This document shows positions 8,741 through 19,500 of a DNA stretch of 34,485 nucleotides, piece by piece. A program made the translations under genes and the position numbers. Origin of the DNA: Candidatus Omnitrophota bacterium. Lineage in GTDB: Bacteria; Omnitrophota; Gorgyraeia; Zapsychrales; Fredricksoniimonadaceae. Every line of letters starts with the position of its first letter. The first letter of the stretch is position 1. The stretch covers positions 1 through 34,485 of the forward strand of contig CAIOTT010000068.1 in assembly GCA_903861305.1 (NCBI GenBank), given 5' to 3'. The notes under the pieces were generated by a model that worked only from the letters and a program-made list of their open reading frames with translations, searched no databases and had not been told where the DNA came from.

Positions 8741-9304
8741 ATGAAAATCATATCAGGGGAATATTCCGGGCGGAATTTTTATATGCCCGCGCATATACGG
8801 CCTACGCAGAATTTTCTGCGCAAGGCAGTGTTTGATATTATCGGGCATGATCTGCAGGGATTGCGTTTCCTGGACCTTTTTTCAGGCAGCGGGGCGGTTG
8901 CTTTGGAGGCCCTATCTTGCGGCGCTGCAGAGGTTTGCATGGTCGAGCGTGATCCGAAGTGCGTTGAGACCATACGCGAGAATGTGATGCTGTTAAATCC
9001 AGCCGGACGGGGTTTGAAGGCTGAGGTTGTTGCTCAGGATGCTTTCGCGGCGGTTAAGGCATTTGCCCGTGAAGGCCGGTGCTTTGACATCGCATTTTTT
9101 GACCCTCCTTTTGACCAGAAACTGGGAAGAAAAGCCTTGAAAACGCTCATGGCACATGATATATTAGCGCCTCATTCTTACGTCATCGCGCAGTATGGCC
9201 TTGACGAGAAGCTCGAACAGCCTGAAGGCCACTTCAGCATCATCAAGCATAAAAAATACGGCAGTTCATGGTTAACCGTGTTGGAACGCGGTGCGCAGGA
9301 TTGA
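8741..9304 (+). CDS. rsmD: 16S rRNA (guanine(966)-N2)-methyltransferase RsmD
   Basis: 187 residues, typical for RsmD, which uses S-adenosylmethionine to methylate G966 in the decoding region of 16S rRNA. Visible are the N-terminal MKIISGEYSGRNF, RPTQNFLRKAVFDII (usually RPT..R.REA.FN), the SAM-binding LDLFSGSGAVALEAL and the catalytic DPPF at residues 121-124. It is followed 7 bases later by coaD, a very common bacterial pairing. The start lacks a Shine-Dalgarno and is probably leaderless. Confidence 0.95.
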   Translation: MKIISGEYSGRNFYMPAHIRPTQNFLRKAVFDIIGHDLQGLRFLDLFSGSGAVALEALSCGAAEVCMVERDPKCVETIRENVMLLNPAGRGLKAEVVAQDAFAAVKAFAREGRCFDIAFFDPPFDQKLGRKALKTLMAHDILAPHSYVIAQYGLDEKLEQPEGHFSIIKHKKYGSSWLTVLERGAQD

Positions 9305-9311
9305 GGCTTTC

Positions 9312-9794
9312 ATGGGAAAAATAGCGATCTATCCTGGCAGTTTTGATCCCGTGACCTATGGGCATCTTGATGTCCTTCAGCGAGCGGCCGCTATCTTTGG
9401 AAATGTGATCATTGCGGTAGCCAATAACACCAGCAAGAACTACATTTTTAGCCTGAAAGAGCGTGTCCAATTGCTTGAGGAAGCGACGTCGGGCATGAAG
9501 GGTGTCAAGGTTGAAAGTTTTGACGGTCTGGTTATAGATTACGCGCATTTGAAAAAGACCAATGTCCTGATCCGTGGTATGCGTATGACCTCGGATTTCG
9601 ATTATGAGTTCCAGATCGCGCTGACGAATCGCCGTCTGGCCCAGGACATTGAAACGGTCTTTCTGATGCCGTCGGGACCGCATTCGTTCCTTTCATCATC
9701 GCTGTTGAAGGAAGTAGCGGTATTCAAGGGGGATATTTCTTCTTTCGTGCCCCCTTGTGTGGCAAAAGCCTTGAAAGAACGCTTGAAAAAATGA
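9312..9794 (+). CDS. coaD: Phosphopantetheine adenylyltransferase CoaD
   Basis: 160 residues, the normal length. CoaD transfers AMP from ATP to 4'-phosphopantetheine, making dephospho-CoA in the penultimate step of CoA synthesis. Signature: YPGSFDPVTYGHLDVL near the N-terminus (nucleotidyltransferase HxGH-type motif, here YGH), RGMRMTSDFDYEFQIALTNR, and the SSSLLKEVA segment (usually ISSS.VRE). The open frame extends to 9291, but the ATG at 9312 begins exactly at the conserved MGKIAIYPGSF. Its TGA overlaps the ATG of the next gene. It supplies the CoA and phosphopantetheine needed by the acyl and polyketide carriers encoded downstream. Confidence 0.96.
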   Translation: MGKIAIYPGSFDPVTYGHLDVLQRAAAIFGNVIIAVANNTSKNYIFSLKERVQLLEEATSGMKGVKVESFDGLVIDYAHLKKTNVLIRGMRMTSDFDYEFQIALTNRRLAQDIETVFLMPSGPHSFLSSSLLKEVAVFKGDISSFVPPCVAKALKERLKK

Positions 9795-10234
9795 AGATCC
9801 GTATCCGCGATATCGTTAGCGGAGGCCTAAGGATCGATCATACGGTCAAGGCTCAAGAGATCGACCTGGTTGAAGAAGAGTTCATTGATCCGGATTCCGC
9901 CCTTAGGGTTGTGGCGGATCTGCAGAAGGTCAATAATTTTGTTCTGGCAAAGATCCGTGTCACGTTCGTTGCCGAGAACCATTGCGCGCGTTGCCTTGAA
10001 CGGTTGAGCCGTGAAACGCAGATGGACCTGGAGATTGATTTCGAGTTTGATCCGGGTGAGGAATGGCTTGACCTTGGAAGCCGCGTGCGTGAAGAGTTGC
10101 TTATGGGGGTTTTACCGCGCGCGTTATGCCGCGAGGATTGCAAAGGGCTTTGCCAGGGTTGTGGGGTGGATCTCAACACGGAACCATGTGAATGTAAAGC
10201 TCCGCACAAGGCGGGGCAGGACAATAAGGAGTAA
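9791..10234 (+). CDS. yceD: YceD/DUF177 family protein
   Basis: 147 residues. DUF177 proteins are found next to rpmF in most bacteria and have been linked to 23S rRNA accumulation; the mechanism is not known. The ATG at 9791 overlaps the coaD stop (ATGA) and is chosen over an upstream frame start inside coaD. Typical features are CARCLERL in the middle, DLGSRVREELLMGVLPRALCREDCKGLCQGCGVDLN and a final cysteine pair (CEC). rpmF follows after 5 bases. Confidence 0.9.
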   Translation: MKIRIRDIVSGGLRIDHTVKAQEIDLVEEEFIDPDSALRVVADLQKVNNFVLAKIRVTFVAENHCARCLERLSRETQMDLEIDFEFDPGEEWLDLGSRVREELLMGVLPRALCREDCKGLCQGCGVDLNTEPCECKAPHKAGQDNKE

Positions 10235-10239
10235 GTGAC

Positions 10240-10434
10240 ATGCCGCATCCAAAAAGACAACATTCGAAATCACGTTCCCGCAAGCGCCGCACGCACCAGG
10301 GCCTTGAGGTGATCGCTGCCGCGGCTACCGGAGCCGGCAGCAAGGCAGGGTTCAGCCATCGTGTGTGCCCGATCACCGGGTGCTACAAGGGCCGCCAGGT
10401 CATTGAAATAAAGCCCAAAAAGACCAAAGCTTAA
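10240..10434 (+). CDS. rpmF: 50S ribosomal protein L32
   Basis: 64 residues with the classic basic N-terminus MPHPKRQHSKSRSRKRRTH. The C-terminal half has HRVCPITGCYKGRQVIEIK: only two cysteines, so a four-cysteine zinc site is incomplete, as in many L32 proteins that do without zinc. A Shine-Dalgarno (AAGGAG) precedes the ATG. Position between yceD and plsX is the standard arrangement. Confidence 0.95.
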   Translation: MPHPKRQHSKSRSRKRRTHQGLEVIAAAATGAGSKAGFSHRVCPITGCYKGRQVIEIKPKKTKA

Positions 10435-10464
10435 CGCATTGCGCCTCATTCAAAGGAGTCGGCC

Positions 10465-11451
10465 TTGAGGATCGTTGTTGACGCCATGGGCGGCGATTAT
10501 GCGCCCCAGAATGTCATCGCAGGGGTTGTTGACGCTGTCAAAGAATTCGAGGTAACGGTCGCTCTCGTCGGTATTGAGGACAGGGTCAGGGCCGAACTTT
10601 CCAAATATTCCTATCCCAACGACAGGATCCAGGTCATTCATGCGTCCGAAGTGGTCAGCATGGATGACAGTCCTGTCGATGTCATCCGCAGGAAGAAAGA
10701 TTCTTCTATTGCCGTGGGGATCAATCTTCTGAAAAACCCGGGTTATGATGCATTCGTTTCCGCCGGTAACACGGGGGCTGTTGTGGCTGCGGCTACATTT
10801 TATCTGCGCATGATCGAAGGCGTGGACAGGCCCGGTATCGGGCTTCTGATCCCTCAGGTCAATGGCCATGCATTTTTGATCGACGTGGGTGCGAACTCTG
10901 AACCAAAGCCCGAGCATTTGTACCAGTATGGCCATATGGCGCGCGCGTATATGCAAAGCGTCATGGGGGTTGAGAATCCTACGGTAGGCCTTGTGAATAT
11001 CGGCCAGGAAGAGGGCAAGGGGTCCGGGTTCGACAAACAGGCGTACCAGCTCTTGCACGATAAGGTCCCGGGTTTCATTGGCAATGTTGAACCGAACCAG
11101 ATATTCGTCGGCAAGGCGGATTGCATTGTCTGCAGCGGTTTCGTGGGGAATGTCATCATCAAGATGTCTGAAGGTTTGATGGAATCGGCGGGCACGGTCC
11201 TCAAACGCGAGATCAAGAAGAATCCTCTGGCCATGCTCGGCGCGCTTTTGATGCAGGGTGTGCTCAAAGGCGTGAAGAAGGACATGGATTATTCCGAGTA
11301 CGGCGGCGCACCGCTGCTGGGTGTCAACGGGATCGTCATTAAAAGCCATGGGCGGTCAACACCCAAGGCGATCAAGAATGCCATCCGCGCGACCATGCGC
11401 GAGGTCGAACATAATATCCTTGAAAAGATGCGTACAGCGGTCGTCGCTTAG
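10465..11451 (+). CDS. plsX: Phosphate acyltransferase PlsX
   Basis: 328 residues. PlsX converts acyl-ACP to acyl-phosphate for phospholipid synthesis. Signature segments: VVDAMGGDYAPQNVIAG at the N-terminus, SAGNTGAVVA, RPGIGLLIP, DVGAN, GLVNIGQEEGKGS, and the C-terminal YSEYGGAPLLGVNG. The start codon is TTG at 10465, supported by AAAGGAG 7-8 bases upstream and by the conserved IVVDAMGGD start immediately after; no ATG is better placed. It leads directly into fabH. Confidence 0.96.
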   Translation: MRIVVDAMGGDYAPQNVIAGVVDAVKEFEVTVALVGIEDRVRAELSKYSYPNDRIQVIHASEVVSMDDSPVDVIRRKKDSSIAVGINLLKNPGYDAFVSAGNTGAVVAAATFYLRMIEGVDRPGIGLLIPQVNGHAFLIDVGANSEPKPEHLYQYGHMARAYMQSVMGVENPTVGLVNIGQEEGKGSGFDKQAYQLLHDKVPGFIGNVEPNQIFVGKADCIVCSGFVGNVIIKMSEGLMESAGTVLKREIKKNPLAMLGALLMQGVLKGVKKDMDYSEYGGAPLLGVNGIVIKSHGRSTPKAIKNAIRATMREVEHNILEKMRTAVVA

Positions 11452-11458
11452 GAGAGAT

Positions 11459-12442
11459 ATGGATAAAGTCGGAATCATTGCGCTCGGCCGTTATCTTCCA
11501 GACAGGGTCCTTACTAATGCGGACTTGGAAAAGCTCGTTGAGACATCCGATGAATGGATCATTTCCCGTACCGGGATCAAAGAACGCCGTGTGGCGGCGG
11601 ACGGTGAACTGACCAGTCATATGGCCATCGCGGCGGCGCAGGACGCTCTGAAGGGGTCATCCGTGAAAGCGGAGGACATCGAGGCTATCTTTGTCGCAAC
11701 GGTCACCCCCGACAGTGCCTTTCCATCGGTGGCTTGCCTTGTTCAGAAAGCCATCGGGGCCAAAAAAGCTTTCGCTTATGATATCAGCGCCGCGTGTTCT
11801 GGGTTCCTTTTTGCTATGATCACGGCCAGGCAGTTCATTGCCGGCGGCATGGTCAAGAATGCCCTTGTCATCGCCGCTGACCGTTTCACGTCCATCATTG
11901 ACTGGAAGGACCGCAATACCTGCGTGCTTTTTGGCGACGGAGCCGGCGCTGCTGTGCTGGCGCGTGTAAAAAAAGGCGGGATCCTTTCCGACTATATGAT
12001 CGCTGACGGCGAAGGGGCTCCTCTCATGGGGGTTGTGCCGGACAAGATACGCACGCCGTTTGATCAAAGTCTGGATACGGCCCGGCTTCCCTGGATCACC
12101 ATGAACGGCCAGGAACTTTTCAAGAATGCGGTGCCGGGGATGGCGGAAGCGGTCCGTATTGCAGCCGAGAAAGCCGGCATTAGTGTCGCGGACATTTCCT
12201 GTGTCGTTCCGCATCAGGCGAATGAGCGGATCATTGCGAGCGTGGCCAAGCGCGCGGGTGTGGACAAGGAAAAATTTTTTATCAATATTCATAAATACGG
12301 GAATATTTCCGCGGCTTCTGCGGCGGTGGCTTTATCCGAAGCGGTCGAGCAAGGGCGTATCAAAAAAGGCGACATCGTTGCGCTGGTCGTTTTTGGCGCC
12401 GGGCTTGTGGCCGCGGCCAATATCATTGAATGGAGCTATTGA
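11459..12442 (+). CDS. fabH: 3-oxoacyl-ACP synthase III (FabH)
   Basis: 327 residues. FabH starts fatty-acid synthesis by condensing acetyl-CoA with malonyl-ACP. The catalytic triad is visible: Cys in DISAACSGFLFAM, His in VPHQANERI, Asn in HKYGNISAAS. The N-terminus has TSDEWIISRTGIKERR. The open frame extends back to 11321 inside plsX, but the ATG at 11459 follows GGAGAG and gives the canonical beginning. The stop overlaps the fabD start (TGATG). Confidence 0.97.
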   Translation: MDKVGIIALGRYLPDRVLTNADLEKLVETSDEWIISRTGIKERRVAADGELTSHMAIAAAQDALKGSSVKAEDIEAIFVATVTPDSAFPSVACLVQKAIGAKKAFAYDISAACSGFLFAMITARQFIAGGMVKNALVIAADRFTSIIDWKDRNTCVLFGDGAGAAVLARVKKGGILSDYMIADGEGAPLMGVVPDKIRTPFDQSLDTARLPWITMNGQELFKNAVPGMAEAVRIAAEKAGISVADISCVVPHQANERIIASVAKRAGVDKEKFFINIHKYGNISAASAAVALSEAVEQGRIKKGDIVALVVFGAGLVAAANIIEWSY

Positions 12443-13368
12443 TGGCGAAACAAGTCGCGTTGATATTCCCCGGGCAGGGGGCTCAGAAAGTCGGCATGGG
12501 CAAAGAGTTTTACGCCCAAGTCCCCGAAGCAAAGCAGATCTTTGATAAGGCCAATGAGATCATCGGCGGGGACCTGACGCGGATCATGTTTGAAGGGCCT
12601 GAGGAAAAGCTTGTGTCGACTGCCTGCTGCCAGCCCGCCATTTTTACGATGAGCATGGCCGCTTTGGCGGCTTTTAGGTCCAGCACGAAGTTTGGTGCTG
12701 TTTCGGTGGTTTATACAGCGGGATTGAGCCTTGGTGAATACAGTGCTTTGTGCGCGGCCGGTTCAGTTTCTTTTGAAGATTGTTTAAGGCTCATCCAGAA
12801 ACGCGGAGCGTTGATGGAAGAGGCGGCCAAAGCGAACCCCGGCAAGATGGCGGCCGTCATCGGGTTCGATCTGCAGAAGCTTGTCGAGATATGTGCCGCA
12901 TCAGGTGCTGAGATCGCCAATTTCAACGCGCCAGACCAGGTCGTTATCACCGGAGCTCCGAGCTGTGTTGAAAAAGCTTGCGGGATGATCGCGGCGGCCG
13001 GTGGCAGAAAAGTGATCCCCCTCGATGTGAGCGGGGCTTTCCATTCGTCTTTAATGAGCTCTGCGGCTCAGAAATTCGCACTCGCTGTCGCTGATGTTCC
13101 ATTCAAAGTTACGGATATCCGGGTGGTGACCAATGTCAATGCCCGTCCCCAGGCTACTGTCGAAGAGATCCGGCTGAACTTGCCCCGGCAGATCTGTTCG
13201 TCGGTGCAGTGGGTTGATTCCATCAATTTTTTGTCGTCCCAGGGCGTTACGGACTTTATCGAGATCGGCCCTGGACGCGTCCTTAAAGGCCTTCTGCGCA
13301 AGATAGACCCCGCGCTGAATGTGCAGAATATCCAGACCCCCGAAGATCTCGCCGCACTCCTTTTTTGA
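12442..13368 (+). CDS. fabD: Malonyl-CoA:ACP transacylase (FabD)
   Basis: 308 residues. FabD loads malonyl groups onto ACP. Visible are IFPGQGAQKVGMG at the N-terminus, the nucleophile Ser96 in AGLSLGEYSAL, and the catalytic His201 in SGAFHSSLM. The residue before the serine is Leu instead of the common His (GLSLGE, not GHSLGE), a variant I recall from several lineages. GGAG lies 6 bases before the ATG at 12442, which overlaps the fabH stop. The usual following genes fabG and acpP are absent; the PKS comes next. Confidence 0.96.
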   Translation: MAKQVALIFPGQGAQKVGMGKEFYAQVPEAKQIFDKANEIIGGDLTRIMFEGPEEKLVSTACCQPAIFTMSMAALAAFRSSTKFGAVSVVYTAGLSLGEYSALCAAGSVSFEDCLRLIQKRGALMEEAAKANPGKMAAVIGFDLQKLVEICAASGAEIANFNAPDQVVITGAPSCVEKACGMIAAAGGRKVIPLDVSGAFHSSLMSSAAQKFALAVADVPFKVTDIRVVTNVNARPQATVEEIRLNLPRQICSSVQWVDSINFLSSQGVTDFIEIGPGRVLKGLLRKIDPALNVQNIQTPEDLAALLF

Positions 13369-13409
13369 TCCCCGATATTTATTTGTAAAATTATGACAAA
13401 GAACAGGAC

Positions 13410-13430
13410 AGGGCTGTAAAAAAGCCCTTT
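13410..13430 (+). terminator. Weak terminator-like hairpin after fabD
   Basis: AGGGCT (13410-13415) pairs with AGCCCT (13423-13428) around a 7-base A-rich loop, followed only by TT and then alternating A and T runs. The short stem and broken U tract make it a weak terminator or a pause site. Confidence 0.45.
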
Positions 13431-13544
13431 AAAAAATTTTTAAAAAAGCACTATTTTTTTTGATGAAAGTTCATACAATTAATTGATGTAAATGTTTTTC
13501 TGTATTTTTTATTAAAATGCGTGTTTGGATCTTGGCGAAGAAAT
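13429..13544. promoter_or_regulatory. AT-rich A-tract region upstream of the PKS
   Basis: This strip is far more AT-rich than the genes on either side, with successive runs of 5-8 A or T bases between 13429 and 13462 and another T-run at 13505-13510. Such tracts bend DNA and often form UP elements. TAAAAT at 13513-13518 could be a -10, but no -35 at the right spacing is convincing, so the exact promoter is not assigned. Confidence 0.4.
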
Positions 13545-16500
13545 ATGGATCCACGGCTTAAGCAACAAGGCATTGCTGTTATAGGCGTCGCATGTTATTA
13601 TCCCGGCGCGGCGAATACGCGTGAGCTTTGGGAAAATATCCTGGCGCGGCGTGTCCAGTTCAGGAGGATGATCGATCAGCGCTTGCCCCTGAGTGAATAT
13701 TTTGACGAAGACCCGAAAACCCCCGAAAAGACCTACGGCACCAAGGCCGCCTTCATCGAGAATTTCTTCTTTGACTGGATGAAGTTGCGGATCCCCAAGA
13801 AAACCTTTAAATCAACCGATATCGCACACTGGTTGGCGCTGGATACAGCGCTAAGGACGTTCGAGGATGCGGGATATCAGCCGGTCGATATCCCGCTTGC
13901 TAACACAGGTGTCATCGTCGGAAATACCTTGACCGGCGAGCAAACCCGTTCCCAGACACTGCGCCTGCGTTGGCCGTATGTTCAGAAGGTCTTGAACGCG
14001 ACGCTGTCCAATGCCGGGATGGGGGTTGATGAGATCAGCCGTCTCGCATCGGATATGGAGAAGGTTTATAAGTCGGCGTTCTATCCCATTACGGAAGATT
14101 CACTTGCGGGCGGGCTGGCGAATACGATAGCTGGGCGCATTTGCAACTTTTTGAATTTGAAAGGGGGCGGCTATATTGTCGATGGTGCCTGCTCCTCGTC
14201 CTTGCTGGCGGTAGCCACGGCCGCGAACGCGTTGAAGCTCGGCGATATGGATCTTGTGCTGGCCGGGGGTGTGGATGTCAGTCTGGACCCTTTTGAGCTG
14301 GTCGGGTTTGCGAAGGCAGGAGCATTGGCCAAAGAACATATGCGGGTGTATGACCAGCGTGCCAGCGGGTTTGTTCCCGGTGAAGGCTGCGGGTTTGTCC
14401 TTCTCAAACGGCTGGAAGATGCGCTCAGGGACAAGAATTATATTTATGCCGTGATCAATGGCTGGGGCATTTCCTCGGATGGCAAGGGCGGCATCATGGA
14501 GCCTTCCGTCAGTGGCCAGGCGCTGGCTATACAAAGGGCATATAAAGATCTTGGATATAAAACAGACGACGTTGATTTTGTCGAGGGGCATGGCACGGGG
14601 ACGACCAAGGGTGACCGGGTGGAGCTTGAGGGGATTGCCACTGCCGTTGGGTTGATGGGGAAAGAAGGACATGAGGGCCGTTCTTGCGGTGTCACTTCTT
14701 TTAAATCCATTGTGGGCCATACAAAGGCCGCGGCGGGTGTGGGCGGGCTTATCAAAACGATCCTGGCAGTCAATCAAAGGGTCCTTCCGCCAACGGCCAA
14801 TTGTGCCGAGCCCAATGATGTGTTTAAAGACAAGGCGAAGCATCTTTATCCCCTTATCCATGGGGCCGTCCTTGCGCAGGACAGGACGGTGCGCGCGGGG
14901 GTATCTTCGGCGGGTTTCGGGGGAATAAACTGCCATATTACCATTGAATCAAAGGACGCACCCAAGCCGGAGTTGAAGCCGACCCTGGATGAACGGGCTT
15001 TGCTCGTTAGTCATCAGGAGACCGAGGTTTTTGTTTTTGCCGCGCGTACAACGCAACATTTAAAGAAGGTCATATCCAGGTTCAAGGAAGACCTTCGTTT
15101 TGCCAGTTATGCCGAGATGGCTGATCTGGCCGCTCTTCTGGGAAGGAAAGTCAAGGGCCGTTTGCCTGTCAAGGCGGCGATCGTGACTGATTCTCCCGAA
15201 CATTTATACGACGCGTTGACCTTGCTGGAAAATGAGATCGATGGGTTGGGGGTCGAGGAAGGGCGGGCCCGTACGATCAGCCACAAGCTTCCGGCCACAC
15301 ATATTGTTGTTGGGAATGCTGTTAAAAAGATCCGTATCGGTTTCTTGTATCCCGGGCAGGGGTCGCAGCGCTTGAACATGACCAGGGCGCTGGTCGAGCG
15401 TTTCCCGTGGGCAAGGGATTTTATTGGATTGTCAGGATTGGGACTGTATGATCGCATTTACAAGACGGCCGATAAGGCTTTGACCCGGGAAGAACAGCAG
15501 ACATTCGAGAAGCAGCTCGCGGATACAAGATTTACCCAGCCTGCCGTTGTTACCAGTTCCGCGATCTGGACAGGCTTTCTTTCCAGGCTGGGTATTGAGC
15601 CCCAGTGCGTTGGCGGGCACAGCCTGGGAGAGTTGACCGCCTTTTACAAGGCGGGAGTGTTTGATGGCAAATCCCTGGTGAAATTTTCGGAATTCCGCGG
15701 CGCGGTAATGGCGGATGGCAATGGCCCTCACGGCGGCATGGTCAGCCTGGCATGCTCTCGCCAGAAAGCCGAATCTTTGGTCAGCAAGATCCCGGGTAAC
15801 ATTGTCATTGCCAATATTAACAGTCCCCTTCAGATCGTTGTTTCCGGCGGGAAAGAAGAGATCGAAAAAGTTATCGCATTGGCGACGCTGGAAGGCGTTG
15901 CATTTTATCAGCTGAAGGTTTCCAACGCGTTCCATTCTTCTTTCATGCGTGATGCGGCTGATAAGATCCGAAAGTCCTCTCTGGTAGCTTGTTCTTACAA
16001 GAAAAGTTCAGTGGATGTGTATTCCGCCATCGACGGTTCTCTGATCAAAGAAGGGGTTGACCTGCGGGACTATTTTGCCAGGCAGGTCGTCGCACCTGTC
16101 TCATTCGTTGAGCTTGTCAAAGCTTTGTCCGGGCAATGCGATATCCTGATCGAGGTCGGCCATGGCAGGGTCTTGACAGACCTGGTGGCGGCGAGCAACA
16201 AGGATGAGGGGCCGTTGTGCCTGCCCGTCGAATCATCGCCCGGTAAAGACGCGGATATCAATCGTGTCCTGGCGGAGCTCTTTATCCGTAATGTCGCTGT
16301 GCGCTGGGAGGAACTTTACGTCCATCGGTTGATCAAGACGTTCGTTCCTGCGTCCAGGAAGAAATTCATCATGAACCACTGTGAGAGGCCTTTGAAGATA
16401 GGAGAGCAGGTCTTAAAGACGAAAACGCTGGATATCAATAGTCCCGAGCCGGCCTCGGGAGTGGAAGACCCAGGCGGATTGCCTGTGAATGTCGACGATA

Positions 16501-19500
16501 AAGATGTTATCGGGACCATCCTTGTTGACCTGGTCCATAAATTGACAGGATTTGATACCGAACTTATTTCTCTGGAATCAAGGCTTCTCGATGACTTGAA
16601 CCTGGATTCCATTAAAGCCGCTGAATTGATCGCTCAGGCGGCCAGGGTGCTGGGAGTTGCCGGACAGTTGGACCCTTCCCAGATATCCAATAACAGGCTT
16701 GGGCAGATCCGTGACCGTTTGTATGAGGTCCTTCTCAAGTCTGGGAGATCCGGTGAAACCAGGGATGACGACCTTTTCAGCCGTTATCGTGATAGAACAT
16801 GTGTCAGGAATTTTGTGGTGAAGCTCAGACCTGAGGAGATCGTTTTTCAGGACCTCAAGTACGTGAAGGGCCTGAAAAACATCATGTTGTTGTCAGATAA
16901 AAACGAGCAGCGCCTGTTCTCAGCCCTCGCAGCGGAGTTCCGGGAGGCCTGTGTCACGCCGACGTTCTTTGGCGATGAGGGAGGTTCGAAAGAAAGATCC
17001 GCAGCAACAGATTGTTTGATCGTTGTCCTGCCGCGCGGGAAGGGTTGCGATTCAATGGAGCAGGGGTTGAAGGGTATTATGGAACGCATGCGCCAGGTGA
17101 TCGATGCGGCGACTGCCGGAGCGCTGCCTGAGGGAGGCAGTGTCGTTCTTGTCCAGTTCTCAGGCGGGTATTTCGGCGAACAGGGTCCGGTGGATAACAT
17201 TGCCGCCTGCTGCGGGAAAGCCTTGATGTCGACGCTCTTTCTGGAACGTCCTGACCTTAAGGTGAGGGTGATCGATGTGGCTGTTAATGCGGATGACGCA
17301 AGGCTGGCCGGGAAGATCGCAGCAGAAATGGCAACGGATGAACGGTTCAGCGCTGTAGGGTATGATGTCCGTATGACCCGTCGTGTTGTGGACTACACGA
17401 ATTCAGAGCCGGTTTTTTATCAGAAAAGGGATATCTCCTGGTCTAAAAAAGATGTGGTTGTTGTAACCGGAGGCGCTAAAGGGGTCACAGCCGTGTGTGC
17501 GCTGGAATTTGCCCGGATCACAAAGGCCCGGATGATCCTTGTGGGGCGTTCTCCCGTGCCTGCAGGCGCGCACGATGCCTCCAATGAGATCGTCCAGATC
17601 CTTGACAAGTACCGTCAGCAGGGATTGAATGGCCATTATTTTCAGTGCGATGTGACGCGTGAGGCTGACGTGATAAGGGTCCTGGATGACGTCAGGCGTC
17701 AATTCGGGAAGATCACGGGTTTTATCCATGGCGCGGGCCTGAACAGTTTAAAACGTCTGAAACAATCGACGGCGGCGGAAGCTTACCAGGAATCCCTTCC
17801 CAAGGTCATGGGTGCTGTCAATGTGTGCCGGGCTCTTTCGGATGAGCCGCTGAAACTGATCGTCGGGATCACGTCCATCATCGGGATCACGGGCATGCAG
17901 GGTAGCGGTTGGTATGGACTTGCTAACGAGATACTGAACCTTTATCTGCATCAATTCAGGCAGCGGCATCCAGCCACGCAGGTCGTTGCTATCGCTTACA
18001 GCGTCTGGGATGAGGTTGGTATGGGGGCTAAACTTGGCAGTGTGGACCGCCTTTTTGAACAGGGGATCAGTGCGATACCTGTCGCGGAGGGGGTCCGGCG
18101 TTTTGTCCAGCTTGTACATAATGATCCCGGTGTCCAGCAGGTGATCGTCGCGGCCAGATTATCCGGTCTTGATACGTGGAGATCCCGGCCGGCAATAGCC
18201 GATCATTTCAGGTTTCTTGAGAATGTAAGATATTTTATGCCCGGGGTTGAGATCATGGCCCAAGCTCGGCTGAGCGTGCGGGATGATCCTTATCTGCTTG
18301 ATCACAACTGGCGCGGATCCCTGCTGTTCCCGTTTGTATTTGGCTTCGAGGCCATGGCTCAGGCAGTGGCCCGACTTACGGGGGTTGGAAGTCTTGAACG
18401 GATCAGGGCCGACGATATCATTCTGGAAAGGCCGATCCCTGTTTCTTCCGAGTACGGCACGACTATTGAGATCCACGCGCAGGCGATTGAACGGGACGGG
18501 AAAGACGACTCCCGGCGGGTCAAGGTAGTCATCTATTCCGAGGAGACATCATTTCAGCAGCCGCATTTTTCGGCCGTCTTCGAGATTGATCCTGTGCTTC
18601 GGAAACAGCGCAGCGTCAGCAAGCGTTGCCCGCAGCAGCGTCCTCCCATTGATCTGGATGTCCATACCGATGTCTATGGCCCGATCCTTTTTCAGGGAAA
18701 GATGTTCCAGTGCATTGACCGGATCCATGATCTTCATTTTGATGAGAAAGCCGGGAAGGGTTCTTGTGTTTTTACGTCCTTGTATAACAGGACAGCTTTG
18801 GCTTTCCTGAAGGGAAACAAGAAGTTCTCCGGCGGTTTTCTGACCGGAGACCCTTTCTTCAATGATGCGCTCCTGCAGTCCATGCAGGTGATCATCCCGC
18901 GGGATATTTCATTGCCTGTGGGGATCGGCAGGATCGAGTTCGATCTTGCATCGGGGCTGGATACGGACAGACTGGCGACATGCCGCATAAAGAAGATCGA
19001 TGCTGATCATTATCGCGGGGATGTTGTCCTGAGCAACAACGGAGCATTCGTAAGGATAGAAGATTGCCGCCTGAAGGTGCTGGATATTCTCGTGAGCAAT
19101 CCTTCGGCGACTGAGCTAGCCGATCCTGCCCGGCGCGATCAGAAGGTCATTGATGGAAAAGTCGCCGCCCTTGCGCGCGAGCTCGGTTTTACGGCGCCTG
19201 TTATCAGGTGTTTGCATGACCACAGGCTCAAGGCCGCGTCAAAAGCTTTACGCCGCAAGATCGAGCTGCCGTTGATCAAAAAAGCTGCGGAAGAGTTCTT
19301 GCAGAAGATCGGGAAGCCATCCGTAAGTGTCGGCGTCAAATGGCTTAAATCGGGGAAGCCTGTTCTTGCGGGTAAAAACATACCGGACGTTGGTGTGTCT
19401 GTTGCTCACAAGGGGACTTTCCTTTTGGTTGTTGTTGGCGCCGGAGAGCAGGGTTGTGACGTGGAACTTGACCTGAAAAAACCCTTGTCTTACTGGACCT

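Noticed and set aside
14100-14936. 278-codon minus-strand frame within the PKS
   Set aside because: It lies opposite the KS active-site region and has no family features, so it is a shadow frame.
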